A stretch of 35,593 nt of DNA from GCA-2737595 sp037138535 (GTDB taxonomy: Bacteria; Actinomycetota; Actinomycetes; Nanopelagicales; Nanopelagicaceae): contig JBAXIG010000009.1 in assembly GCA_037138535.1 (NCBI GenBank), positions 1-35,593 on the forward strand, read 5' to 3'. Positions within the stretch are counted from its first letter, which is position 1, and the number at the start of each line of letters is the position of its first letter. Shown here in pieces: positions 1 through 7,289 of the stretch. The notes below the pieces were generated by a model. That model was not told the DNA's origin, searched no databases, and saw only the letters and a list, made by a program, of their open reading frames with translations. The position numbers and the translations under genes are program-made.

Positions 1-83
1 CCGCAAAGAAGGCTGCTCCTCGCAAGGCCGCAAAGAAGGCTGCTCCTCGCAAGGCTGTAAAGAAGGCTGCAAAGAAGCGTTAA
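1..83 (+). CDS. hupB: HU-family histone-like DNA-binding protein, C-terminal tail only (5' end outside window)
   Basis: Only the last 26 codons and the stop are present. They read as a tandem array of Lys-Lys-Ala-Ala-Pro-Arg-Lys-Ala units ending in AKKR. Actinobacterial HU (HupB/Lsr2-era nucleoid protein) has an ordinary HU fold followed by just such a histone H1-like basic tail that binds DNA or RNA non-specifically. The call rests on the tail plus the neighbour cofC, which follows hupB in many actinomycetes. The HU domain itself is not visible, so another Lys/Ala-rich protein is possible. Transcription ends at the strong hairpin immediately downstream. Confidence 0.75.
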   Translation, partial: AKKAAPRKAAKKAAPRKAVKKAAKKR

Positions 84-103
84 TTCACGCTCTCAAGTAA
101 TTT

Positions 104-144
104 AAGTAAGGGGTCGCGCATTACGCGCGGCCCCTTACTTTTTT
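104..144. terminator. Strong hairpin terminator, probably bidirectional, between hupB and cofC
   Basis: A 16-base arm (104-119) pairs with 125-140 with one G-T wobble around a 5-base loop. On the plus strand it is followed by a T-rich run to 144, as in a Rho-independent terminator for hupB. It lies 2 bases beyond the cofC stop codon, so the same stem can end the minus-strand transcript, although the T-tract is weaker in that direction. Confidence 0.9.
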
Positions 145-145
145 C

Positions 146-760
146 TTACTCGTTGCTAGGAAAGTTCTTCGCTAGCGCAAGTAGGCGTGTGGCATGCGCT
201 CCCAGCCCACCACTTGCTGCCAGCAGTGAGATGGCGTCGTCAACATCAAGTCGAAGAGTGAGTGGAGCGTGAACTTCTACAGCTCCGCATATCAGGTGGT
301 TCGACGCAGAATCGCTGCCAAATTGTGGAGTGAGTTCTGCTGCATCGTGCACAAATAGCAACGAAGTGCCCTCCCCGGCCGCATCGCGCACAAAGCCGAA
401 GGGGATTGCTAACGCCTCTGCGAGCAATGTCGTGAGGTCCTCAAGGTCAAGTGTTGCTAGGTCTGCCGGGATGACAATTGTCTTTCCAGAACATGCACGC
501 GCCCCCGACAAGATTGCCTCGTTGAGACCGCCACCATTATCGGCAATGACTTGAATTCCTGGACGTTCGCTGCCCACTTCGGCATCACTGGTGACGACGA
601 CGATTTTTCCTATCTCAGGCATCACTTGAAGTACGTCAAGGATGTCGGAAAGAAAGGCTCGAGCCCAATCTTCGCCATCCACCCCATAAAGGGCGTGGAG
701 TCGGGATTTCGCAGCTACCGAGCCCTTGAAGGGCACGATTGCCGACCAAAGGGGAGCCAT
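146..760 (-). CDS. cofC: 2-phospho-L-lactate / phosphoenolpyruvate guanylyltransferase (coenzyme F420 biosynthesis)
   Basis: This 204-residue protein matches CofC/FbiD, which joins GMP from GTP to phosphoenolpyruvate or 2-phospholactate to make the activated precursor of coenzyme F420. Visible features are the N-terminal nucleotide-binding strand and loop IVPFKG with Lys18 and Arg20 (residues 8-20), the GGGLNEA turn (76-82), PADL (98-101), GTSLL (131-135), the FGSDSASNH segment (147-155) and LDVDD (171-175). Length is normal for the family. It is divergent from plsC across only 28 bp and convergent with hupB. A TAGGAT hexamer 6 bases before the ATG predicts a leaderless mRNA. The rest of the F420 pathway (fbiA, fbiB, fbiC) is not in the window. 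Phosphoenolpyruvate is the likelier substrate because that is the actinobacterial route; this is inference. Confidence 0.88.
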   Translation of the reverse strand: MAPLWSAIVPFKGSVAAKSRLHALYGVDGEDWARAFLSDILDVLQVMPEIGKIVVVTSDAEVGSERPGIQVIADNGGGLNEAILSGARACSGKTIVIPADLATLDLEDLTTLLAEALAIPFGFVRDAAGEGTSLLFVHDAAELTPQFGSDSASNHLICGAVEVHAPLTLRLDVDDAISLLAASGGLGAHATRLLALAKNFPSNE

Positions 761-772
761 AGAGGAATCCTA
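761..772 (-). promoter_or_regulatory. Predicted leaderless promoter of cofC (-10 TAGGAT)
   Basis: On the minus strand TAGGAT (767-772) is followed by exactly 6 bases and then the ATG, which puts the expected transcription start on the A of ATG. There is no Shine-Dalgarno sequence. Any -35 element would lie inside the start of plsC. Confidence 0.6.
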
Positions 773-776
773 TGGC

Positions 777-788
777 TAGGCTCTAGGG
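777..788 (+). promoter_or_regulatory. Predicted leaderless promoter of plsC (-10 TAGGCT)
   Basis: TAGGCT (777-782) ends 6 bases before the plsC ATG, the spacing expected when transcription starts on the first base of the start codon. Only 4 bp separate it from the opposing cofC -10, so the two promoters are interlocked. Confidence 0.6.
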
Positions 789-1532
789 ATGGCTGTACGC
801 GTCAAAGTGGGTCCGTACTATCGCTTCGCGGCATTGATAGTTCGCCCTGTCCTCTTTGCGATTACGAAGCGGGATTGGCGAGGCTTTGAGAACGTCCCTC
901 AAAAGGGCGGTGTGATCGTCGCGGTAAATCACATTTCTCATGCAGACCCCTTGATTTTTGCTCACTACCTCTTTGATCACGGTAGGCCTGGGTGCTTCTT
1001 GGGTAAGTCGAGTCTCTTCTCGGTGCCCTTTGTCGGTCGCATCCTTCGGGGCGCTGGGCAAATTCCCGTCTTGCGCGAAAGCGAAGGCGCTCACGTCGCC
1101 TACAAAGCTGCAGTTGAAGCAGTGAATCGCGGAGAACTGCTCGGTGTCTATCCGGAAGCGACTCTCACTCGAGATCCACATCATTGGCCGATGACTGGCA
1201 AGACTGGGCTTGCGCGCATCGCTTTAGAAACTGGCGCGCCCGTGATCCCAATGGCCCAGTGGGGCGCGCAAGAAATTATTGGCACCTATGAAAAGCGAAT
1301 CAAGATCTTTCCGCGCACTCTGGTGCATGTGCATGCCGGGCCAGCTTTGGATCTTTCGCCGTGGATGGGCAAGCCAATAAATCAACAGGTGTTACTTGAA
1401 GTCACTAATTTCGTGTTAGATGCCATTACTCGAATGCTTGAAGATATTCGCGGAGAGAAAGCGCCCGCTGAAAGATTTGATGCTCGAAAGTCAGATCTTC
1501 CTCGCACTGGTAACTTTAAGAAGAAGCCATGA
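789..1532 (+). CDS. plsC: 1-acyl-sn-glycerol-3-phosphate acyltransferase (PlsC family)
   Basis: A 247-residue member of the PlsC/LPLAT family, which acylates lysophosphatidic acid to phosphatidic acid at the inner face of the membrane. The catalytic H-x4-D motif is NHISHAD (His48, Asp53), after a hydrophobic N-terminal stretch near residues 13-26. The substrate-binding YPEAT block follows near residue 118, and an APVIPMAQWG strand further on is typical of the fold. The C-terminus is basic. It overlaps gpsA by 4 bases (ATGA), so glycerol-3-phosphate supply and its acylation are co-translated. The ATG is chosen because of the leaderless promoter in front of it. The family also includes acyltransferases for other lysolipids, so the precise acceptor is inferred. 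Confidence 0.85.
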   Translation: MAVRVKVGPYYRFAALIVRPVLFAITKRDWRGFENVPQKGGVIVAVNHISHADPLIFAHYLFDHGRPGCFLGKSSLFSVPFVGRILRGAGQIPVLRESEGAHVAYKAAVEAVNRGELLGVYPEATLTRDPHHWPMTGKTGLARIALETGAPVIPMAQWGAQEIIGTYEKRIKIFPRTLVHVHAGPALDLSPWMGKPINQQVLLEVTNFVLDAITRMLEDIRGEKAPAERFDARKSDLPRTGNFKKKP

Positions 1533-2521
1533 CCTCGATATCTATCCTCGGTGCTGGGTCGTGGGGCACCGCCTTTGCCCAAGTGGTGGCAGATGCCGGC
1601 CATCAGGTACTCCTCTGGGGGCGGGATGAAGAAGTCGTGGGAGAGATTAATTCACGCCACACCAATTCCAAATTTCACAATGGAATCGAGCTATCAGAAT
1701 CAATAAGCGCAACGAGTGATGCGCCGCTTGCGCTAGCCGCAGACGTGGTGGTGCTTGCCATGCCCACTCAGGCGTTGCGCGCCAACTTGCATGCATGGAA
1801 ATCATATATTTCGGAAAGTACTCTTGTGGTAAGTCTGCTTAAAGGTTTGGAAATGAGTTCCTCGATGCGAGTGAGTGAAATTGTCGCGCAAGAGTGGGGG
1901 CACTCTTCTGATCGGTTCGCACTCGTTACAGGCCCCAACTTGGCTGGCGAAATCATCGCGAGGCAACCGGCTGCAGGCGTGGTGGCGTCAACATCAGAGC
2001 AGAGCGCTTTGCTCTTGCAATCGCTTTCGAGTGCTCCTTATTTTCGCCCTTACACATCAACAGATGTTTTGGGTTGCGAGATTGCCGGTGTGGGCAAGAA
2101 CGTCATCGCGTTTACCGTCGGCATGGCGGTTGGGTTGGGTATGGGTAATAACACTCAAGCCACGGTAATTACTCGCGGATTAGCGGAGATCACGCGCCTC
2201 GGGGTTGCCATGGGGGCCGACGATGCCACATTTTCCGGATTGGCTGGTCTGGGCGACCTGGTTGCCACTTGCTCTTCGCCGCTCTCACGCAATCGCACTT
2301 TTGGTGAGCGCTTAGGCAAGGGATTAACTCTCTCCGAAGCGACCGAGGCAACATCAACTACGGCCGAAGCAGTAAAAAGTGCGAAGCCGCTACTCGAACT
2401 TGCTCTTCGCCATGGTGAGTCGATGCCTATCACGGAAGCCGTGGTAGCAGTTATTGAAGGCGCGCTCACGCCAACTGAAGCTGTACGCAAATTGATGTCG
2501 CGTGAAAAGAGAGCCGAGTAG
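1529..2521 (+). CDS. gpsA: NAD(P)-dependent glycerol-3-phosphate dehydrogenase
   Basis: GpsA reduces dihydroxyacetone phosphate to sn-glycerol 3-phosphate for phospholipid synthesis in the cytoplasm. The 330-residue product has the N-terminal Rossmann motif GAGSWGTAF (8-16), a conserved Lys105 in LLKGLE, the catalytic Lys190 in GVGKN, and the SRNRTFG signature (253-259) after the GLAGLGDL segment. Length is standard. Translation is coupled to plsC by an ATGA overlap. Its TAG stop (2519-2521) directly abuts the last base of the convergent PLP-enzyme gene at 2522, leaving no intergenic base for a terminator. Confidence 0.96.
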   Translation: MTSISILGAGSWGTAFAQVVADAGHQVLLWGRDEEVVGEINSRHTNSKFHNGIELSESISATSDAPLALAADVVVLAMPTQALRANLHAWKSYISESTLVVSLLKGLEMSSSMRVSEIVAQEWGHSSDRFALVTGPNLAGEIIARQPAAGVVASTSEQSALLLQSLSSAPYFRPYTSTDVLGCEIAGVGKNVIAFTVGMAVGLGMGNNTQATVITRGLAEITRLGVAMGADDATFSGLAGLGDLVATCSSPLSRNRTFGERLGKGLTLSEATEATSTTAEAVKSAKPLLELALRHGESMPITEAVVAVIEGALTPTEAVRKLMSREKRAE

Positions 2522-3649
2522 TTAGAGCGAGTTGAGTGCGCTCTCGATATCGCTCCAGAGGTCTTCCACGTTTTCAATTCCCACACTGAGTCGAATGAGT
2601 GATTCATCGACCTCTGCTGATTCTGCTTTCCAGCGACGTCGGCGCTCCAGAAGCGATTCGACGCCACCGATGCTGGTTCCGTGCATCCAAATCTTGGTGG
2701 AATCGCAGAGGTTGACTGCTGCATTTTTTCCGCCGTGCAATTCGATAGCGATGATGGAACCGAAGCGCCCACTCATCTGGGCTTTGGCTAACTCATGTTG
2801 TGGGTGACTAGCGAGCCCTGGGTATGAAACTCGCGAGACGGCGGGATGCTCAGAAAGGCGAACGGCCAAGAGCTCTGCGCTGGTACAAGCCTCTTTCACG
2901 CGAATAGCCAACGTGCGCATCCCGCGAAGGGCGAGCCAGGCTTCAAAGGGCCCGATGACGGCGCCATTGAGCACTCGAGCAACTTGGAGTTTGTCGTAGA
3001 GCACTTGCTCTTTTACGACAGTTGCTCCCATGAGCAAATCTGAGTGCCCGGCGATCCACTTCGTGACGGAGTGGATCACGATGTCAGCACCGAGCGCGAG
3101 TGGGTTCGTGAGCATAGGTGTGGCAAAAGTGGAATCAACTACCACCATGGCGCCAGCAGCATGGGCAATCTCAGCGGCTCGCTTGATATCAGTGATGGCA
3201 AGTGTTGGGTTTGTCGGAGTTTCAATCCAAAGCATGTGTGCGCCTTGGACGGCTACCTCAATCTCCGCAAGATTGCTGATATCAATGGGGCGACGGATGA
3301 TTTCGCCGCGTTCTTCTTTGGTGCGCGCAGCTTTGAGTGCGCCGGTGTAGGCGATATGGGGCACCACTATGGCGCCACCGATCGGTACTAATCCCATGAC
3401 AGTGGTGGTGGCTGCCATGCCAGAGCCATAGGCGAGGGCAAGTCCACCTTCGAGCTCGCCTAACGCGTCTTCAAAGGCGCGGCCGGTCTCATGGTGTTCG
3501 CGGGCATATGCATAGAGAGCTGGATCATCTTCCGGACCTGCGATGTAGGTGGAGGAGGGCGAGATGGTGGGGTTCACTGGCGCGCCAGCCCTTCGCGGCG
3601 GACGTCCGGCGTGCACCACGGTTGTCTCGATATGTACTGAATCACTCAT
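2522..3649 (-). CDS. Trans-sulfuration family PLP enzyme (cystathionine gamma-synthase/lyase-like)
   Basis: A 375-residue member of the Cys/Met metabolism PLP-dependent family (fold type I). The PLP lysine is in SVTKWIAGHSD (Lys197 from this start), with the cofactor-binding YGSGMAA (74-80) and the VDSTFATP segment carrying the pyridine-binding Asp172. The family includes cystathionine gamma-synthase, beta/gamma-lyases, O-acetylhomoserine sulfhydrylase and methionine gamma-lyase; sequence alone does not separate them here. The usual Y-[ST]-R-x2-N-P-T block reads YAREHHETG, so it is a divergent member. The ATG at 3649 is preferred over a GTG at 3664 because GATACT ends 6 bases upstream of it, fitting a leaderless start. 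It is divergent from ddl and convergent, with zero spacing, with gpsA. Confidence 0.85.
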   Translation of the reverse strand: MSDSVHIETTVVHAGRPPRRAGAPVNPTISPSSTYIAGPEDDPALYAYAREHHETGRAFEDALGELEGGLALAYGSGMAATTTVMGLVPIGGAIVVPHIAYTGALKAARTKEERGEIIRRPIDISNLAEIEVAVQGAHMLWIETPTNPTLAITDIKRAAEIAHAAGAMVVVDSTFATPMLTNPLALGADIVIHSVTKWIAGHSDLLMGATVVKEQVLYDKLQVARVLNGAVIGPFEAWLALRGMRTLAIRVKEACTSAELLAVRLSEHPAVSRVSYPGLASHPQHELAKAQMSGRFGSIIAIELHGGKNAAVNLCDSTKIWMHGTSIGGVESLLERRRRWKAESAEVDESLIRLSVGIENVEDLWSDIESALNSL

Positions 3650-3661
3650 GGGGCAAGTATC
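3650..3661 (-). promoter_or_regulatory. Possible leaderless promoter of the trans-sulfuration gene (-10 GATACT)
   Basis: GATACT (minus strand, 3656-3661) keeps the A2 and T6 positions of a -10 and sits 6 bases before the ATG. It lacks the initial T, so this is weaker than the other cases. Confidence 0.35.
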
Positions 3662-3692
3662 CACTATCCGGCCCTTGTCGAGGTGGTTCAGG

Positions 3693-3704
3693 TACTGTCA
3701 TCTC
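3693..3704 (+). promoter_or_regulatory. Predicted leaderless promoter of ddl (-10 TACTGT)
   Basis: TACTGT (3693-3698) plus a 6-base spacer lead directly into the ddl ATG. No ribosome-binding site is present. Confidence 0.55.
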
Positions 3705-4754
3705 ATGCCTCGTGTACGTGTAGCCCTCATTTCTGGAGGACAAAGTAGCGAGCACGGTGTTTCCTGCGTCTCAACTGGGAGCGTGCTCGCTGCCATCGAC
3801 CAAGATCGATTCGAAGTGACCGTATTTGGGATTACTCGTGATGGTGGCTGGCGCGTCATGGAGAATCCCGATTTTGTGCTTCGTGGAGATGTGCTCCCTG
3901 AAGTCACCGATGCCACGCATGGTCCGCTTGCAGGTCCAGGGCTCCTCGAAGGATTTGACGTAGTATTTCCTCTTCTTCATGGTGCATATGGAGAAGATGG
4001 TGCCATTCAAGGATTATTGGAGAGCGCGAAGATGCGCTACGTCGGCTCAGGAGTTTTAGCGTCGGCCGCATCGATGGAGAAGTCGGCAATGAAGCAATTA
4101 CTTACTTCTGCTGAACTTCCCACCCCCGACCACGTTTCTTTTCGTTTTGCAGATTGGGTGCTTGATCCCACTGGAATCGAAAGTGAAATTACAGAGCACC
4201 TTCCATTGCCAGTTTTTGTAAAGCCGTCACGTGCCGGCTCGAGCCAAGGAATCACGAAGGTGAAGAGCGCTGCAGATCTTGGCGATGCCATTGCCGTGGC
4301 TGGCAAACATGACGCTCGTATCATTGTTGAGGAGGGCGTGATCGGTCGTGAAGTTGAATGCGCGGTTCTTCAAAACGCTACCGGTGAAATCATGGTTTCG
4401 GTTCCTGGTGAAATTGGGGTTGATAGCAAGTACGAGTTCTATAACTTTGCGGCGAAGTATTTAGATGACGCAACCACGTTGACGATTCCTGCAGATATTG
4501 ATCCTGAGATGAGTCGAGAGATTCAAGCCATGGCCCAGGAAGCTTTCATTGCCCTTGGTTGCGAGGGTTTAGCGCGCGTTGACTTTTTCTTGACAGCCGA
4601 AGGCCTGCTCATTAACGAAGTGAACACCATGCCTGGCTTTACGCCCACTTCGATGTATCCGCGTTTATGGGATGCAAGTGGTGTTCCCTACAAGGAACTT
4701 ATTTCTATCTTGATTGATGAAGCGCTCGCGCGCCCGACCACGATTTTGCGTTAG
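3705..4754 (+). CDS. ddl: D-alanine--D-alanine ligase
   Basis: Ddl joins two D-alanines with ATP for the peptidoglycan stem peptide. The 349-residue ATP-grasp protein has the substrate-binding SSEHGVS (14-20), LHGAYGEDG (91-99), the ATP-binding Lys in FVKPSRAGSSQG (171-182), the omega-loop FYNFAAKYLDD (245-255), and the metal-binding end RVDFF through NEVNTMPGFTPTSMYP (291-319). The reading frame is open for 52 codons upstream. The ATG at 3705 is chosen because homology begins there and a leaderless -10 precedes it. The omega-loop residue corresponding to Tyr216 of E. coli DdlB is Phe248, as I recall for mycobacterial Ddl too. It stops 3 bp short of the convergent Lrp-type gene. Confidence 0.96.
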   Translation: MPRVRVALISGGQSSEHGVSCVSTGSVLAAIDQDRFEVTVFGITRDGGWRVMENPDFVLRGDVLPEVTDATHGPLAGPGLLEGFDVVFPLLHGAYGEDGAIQGLLESAKMRYVGSGVLASAASMEKSAMKQLLTSAELPTPDHVSFRFADWVLDPTGIESEITEHLPLPVFVKPSRAGSSQGITKVKSAADLGDAIAVAGKHDARIIVEEGVIGREVECAVLQNATGEIMVSVPGEIGVDSKYEFYNFAAKYLDDATTLTIPADIDPEMSREIQAMAQEAFIALGCEGLARVDFFLTAEGLLINEVNTMPGFTPTSMYPRLWDASGVPYKELISILIDEALARPTTILR

Positions 4755-4757
4755 CAG

Positions 4758-4997
4758 TTAGAAATGCACTACCGGGCAAGTCAACGTGCGAGTAATCCCC
4801 GGCACTGCTTGTATCTTCGCAACCACTTGACGGCCAAGTTCGTTCATATCCGTAGCTTCCGAGCGCACGATCACGTCGTAGGGACCGGTGACATCTTCGG
4901 CGAGAGTGATTCCAGGGAGTTGTCGAATGGCATTAGCGACATCGGCAGACTTGCCGACCTCAGTTTGAATCAAGATGTAAGCGTGCACGGTAGCCAT
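4758..4997 (-). CDS. Stand-alone Lrp/AsnC effector-binding (RAM) domain protein
   Basis: This 79-residue protein consists only of the alpha-beta C-terminal domain of Lrp/AsnC regulators (RAM domain), with no helix-turn-helix. It starts with the strand VHAYILIQTEVGK. It continues with a central GITLAEDVTGPYDVIVR segment, where the conserved GxYD turn lies, and ends in a final strand TRTLTCPVV. Full-length family members bind amino acids at the dimer interface; solo RAM proteins are common in Actinobacteria next to ddl/thiL and their role is not settled. The ATG at 4997 is chosen over an upstream ATG at 5012 because AGGAG sits at proper spacing before it. It is divergent from thiL and convergent with ddl. 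Confidence 0.85.
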   Translation of the reverse strand: MATVHAYILIQTEVGKSADVANAIRQLPGITLAEDVTGPYDVIVRSEATDMNELGRQVVAKIQAVPGITRTLTCPVVHF

Positions 4998-5059
4998 GAT
5001 CACTCCTCTCACTCGGAGGGCGGCGCGGAAGAGTGCGCCCTCTGTCAGGAGCGTAACGG

Positions 5060-6022
5060 GTGGCGAGGGCTATGAGTACCCTCGGCGAGGTAGGCGAATT
5101 TGGGCTCATTGCCGCGATTGCATTGGCAACACGCGCTGGAACCGGTGTGGAAATTGGCATTGGTGATGATGCGGCGCTGATCGCGCTCCCGTCCGGCAAG
5201 GCGCTCGTTACCACGGATATGGCCATCGAAGGCGTGCACTTTCGTACTGATTGGTCGAGCGCTTACGAGATTGGTCGCAAGTGTGCGGCCGCAAATTTAG
5301 CTGACATCGCCGCTATGGGTGGTCGAACTCGAGCTCTGGTAGTGGCCTTCGCTGCCCCCGCTTCACTCTCGACCGAATGGGCGCTACAACTCACGCAAGG
5401 AATTAATGATGAATGTGAAGGAGAGGGTGCAAGTGTGGTGGGCGGGGATACCGTGCGTGGAGATTCCATCACCATTTCGATCACGGCTATTGGTGAGTTA
5501 CATAATTCTGTTGAAAAGCCCATTACACGCGGAGGCGCTCAGGTGGGTGACACCGTCTACCTGCTGGGGCAGACCGGAGCCTCGGCTGCTGGCTTGGAGA
5601 TTCTTACCCGAGGGATGTCGAGCGCGCCAGGTCTAGTGGCACTACACAAAGTCCCAAAGCCTCCATATGAGTTAGCTCGCGAGTTTGCCACTCTTGGCGC
5701 CACCTCAATGTGTGATGTCAGCGATGGGCTGGCTGCAGATCTAGCACACATTGCGGACGCCAGTGGAGTCACGATAGATATCAAGCTTGACGCATTTGAT
5801 ATTTCGGACTTGCAGGCTGCTGCGGAAGAATTAGAGATGGATCCTTATGAGTGGGTTCTGAGTGGGGGAGAGGATCACGCGTTCGTGGGCACACTCCCTG
5901 CTGAGCAGAGTCCGCCGCTAGCCGCGCGCGCGATTGGCGTGGTCTGCCCGCGGGGTGATTCGGCGGTAATAAGTGCAGGGGTTGCGCTTCGCAGTCATGG
6001 CCACGATCACTTTTCCGCTTAA
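5060..6022 (+). CDS. thiL: Thiamine-monophosphate kinase
   Basis: ThiL phosphorylates thiamine phosphate to the cofactor thiamine diphosphate, using ATP and Mg2+. The 320-residue product shows the family's acidic metal/nucleotide sites GIGDDAALI near residue 32, TTDMAIEGVHF near residue 52 and the NLADIAAMGG helix near residue 78, then a GGDTVRGD loop (about 127-134) and a later SDGLAADL motif. Length is typical. The GTG at 5060 has AGGAG 8 bases upstream. An ATG at 5072 is also possible, but its purine-rich stretch is too close. It is followed by thiD after 21 bp with an internal promoter, which gives a small thiamine cluster. Confidence 0.94.
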   Translation: MARAMSTLGEVGEFGLIAAIALATRAGTGVEIGIGDDAALIALPSGKALVTTDMAIEGVHFRTDWSSAYEIGRKCAAANLADIAAMGGRTRALVVAFAAPASLSTEWALQLTQGINDECEGEGASVVGGDTVRGDSITISITAIGELHNSVEKPITRGGAQVGDTVYLLGQTGASAAGLEILTRGMSSAPGLVALHKVPKPPYELAREFATLGATSMCDVSDGLAADLAHIADASGVTIDIKLDAFDISDLQAAAEELEMDPYEWVLSGGEDHAFVGTLPAEQSPPLAARAIGVVCPRGDSAVISAGVALRSHGHDHFSA

Positions 6023-6031
6023 GTGATGAAT

Positions 6032-6043
6032 TAGAGTATGAAT
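6032..6043 (+). promoter_or_regulatory. Predicted leaderless promoter of thiD (-10 TAGAGT); decides the start codon
   Basis: TAGAGT (6032-6037) is followed by ATGAAT and then ATG at 6044. The spacing rule seen at other genes here places the transcription start on the second ATG, so the ATG at 6038 would lie in the promoter spacer and not be transcribed. Confidence 0.55.
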
Positions 6044-6835
6044 ATGAAACGTGTACTGACGATTGCTGGCTCCGATAGTGGTGGTGGCGCCGGTATACAA
6101 GCAGATCTCAAAACCATGCTCGCATGTGGGGTTCATGGCATGAGCGTTCTTACTGCGATCACGGCGCAGAATTCGTTGGGAGTGCAAGGTGTGTGGGAAA
6201 TGCCTTCAGAGGCGGTTGAGACACAATTTCATTCTGTGGTCGATGACATCGGTGTTGACGCAGTAAAGACTGGAATGCTTGCAAGCGCGCCACTGGTTGC
6301 TGTAGTAGCCGAATTGTTGGAGCGCCTCCCAGCACATGTCCCTGTCGTGGTTGATCCGGTGGGTGTGAGTAAGCATGGTGACTCACTGCTAGCTGTCGAT
6401 GCACTCACGAATTTGCGGGAACGTCTTATTCCTATCGCAACTGTGATCACGCCAAACCTCTTTGAAGTTTCGCAACTGACTGGAATCACTGTCTCTGACG
6501 AAAAGGGTATGAGTCATGCGGCCGATGCGCTCTTGGCTTTCGGTCCTGAGTGGGTGTTGATCAAAGGTGGCCACCTTGCAGGACCCGCGGTCGATTTACT
6601 TACCAATGGAAAAGAGAGCCACCGATTTGAGTCAGAGCGTTTTGAGAATCGACATACTCACGGAACGGGTTGCACTCTTGCATCGGCGATCGCAAGTTAC
6701 CTAGCGCTTGGCAATTCGGTTCCCGAAGCAGTGGGATTAGCAAAGAAGTACATCACTGGCGCCATCAAGTCGGGGTTTCCGTTAGGGTCTGGGATTGGTC
6801 CGGTAGATCACGGTTGGCAGAGTCGAAAGAGTTGA
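6044..6835 (+). CDS. thiD: Hydroxymethylpyrimidine / phosphomethylpyrimidine kinase
   Basis: ThiD phosphorylates hydroxymethylpyrimidine and its monophosphate, giving the pyrimidine half of thiamine. The 263-residue ribokinase-fold protein has the N-terminal substrate block IAGSDSGGGAGIQADLK, the VVDPVG strand around residue 107, VITPNLFE around residue 133, and the C-terminal anion-hole motif GTGCTLASAI around residue 207. Start 6044 is preferred over the in-frame ATG two codons earlier because of promoter spacing. Its TGA stop is 1-4 bases from the DUF3293 start, implying translational coupling. thiC, thiE and thiG are not in the window, so this gene may serve salvage or de novo synthesis. 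Confidence 0.94.
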   Translation: MKRVLTIAGSDSGGGAGIQADLKTMLACGVHGMSVLTAITAQNSLGVQGVWEMPSEAVETQFHSVVDDIGVDAVKTGMLASAPLVAVVAELLERLPAHVPVVVDPVGVSKHGDSLLAVDALTNLRERLIPIATVITPNLFEVSQLTGITVSDEKGMSHAADALLAFGPEWVLIKGGHLAGPAVDLLTNGKESHRFESERFENRHTHGTGCTLASAIASYLALGNSVPEAVGLAKKYITGAIKSGFPLGSGIGPVDHGWQSRKS

Positions 6836-6839
6836 TGTG

Positions 6840-7277
6840 ATGACGAACGATTTTTGGAAGTTCTATATGGAAACACATGTGCGAGTGACAGACGATCACA
6901 ACCGCACGCATCTCTTGCAAGCTTCTGATGTTCCTAGCGGGCAATGGAACTTTCCAGCCGAAGAGTTCTTCGTGATGACAGCGGCAAACCCATGGAGTAG
7001 CGACCAATTCACGCCTCAGATGAATGCAGCACTCAATGCAGGACTTCACCGTGGACTCGAGAGAGCGGGCGCTTTTCTCTTTGAGGCAGCCGGACACGAT
7101 CCCGCTTCAACGTGGATAGAGCCCGGGTTTGCAGTGATGGGGTTAGCTGAAGAAGTGGTCTTAGATTTTGCCAGGCAGTATGGCCAGAACGCGGTCTATC
7201 GCATGAGCCCAGGTGCTTTTACGTGCGTGGGAGCGCTTTTAGAGAATCGCGAAACAAGGGCGCTACAGATTAGCTAG
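6840..7277 (+). CDS. DUF3293 family protein of unknown function
   Basis: A 145-residue protein that I recognise as DUF3293 from three elements: the opening YMETHVRV followed by an FFVMTAANPWS strand (about residues 40-50), the AAGHDPASTWIEPGFAVMGL block in the middle, and the late ARQYGQNAVYRM segment. No catalytic motif, signal peptide or membrane helix is visible. The biochemical role of the family is not known to me. It sits immediately after the thiD stop (start GTG 6837 or ATG 6840), so it is almost certainly co-transcribed with thiD, which hints at a thiamine or nucleotide-like substrate. It is convergent with rpmB. Confidence 0.75.
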   Translation: MTNDFWKFYMETHVRVTDDHNRTHLLQASDVPSGQWNFPAEEFFVMTAANPWSSDQFTPQMNAALNAGLHRGLERAGAFLFEAAGHDPASTWIEPGFAVMGLAEEVVLDFARQYGQNAVYRMSPGAFTCVGALLENRETRALQIS

Positions 7278-7289
7278 CAGATGAGTTCA

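Noticed and set aside
1..75. Short tandem repeats at the window start considered as a DNA repeat element
   Set aside because: They translate in frame to the Lys-Ala-Pro tail of an HU protein.
3945..3960. Phe248 in the Ddl omega loop as a sign of D-Ala-D-lactate (vancomycin-resistant) ligase activity
   Set aside because: As I recall, mycobacterial Ddl, a D-Ala-D-Ala enzyme, carries the same Phe, so the residue does not show altered specificity.
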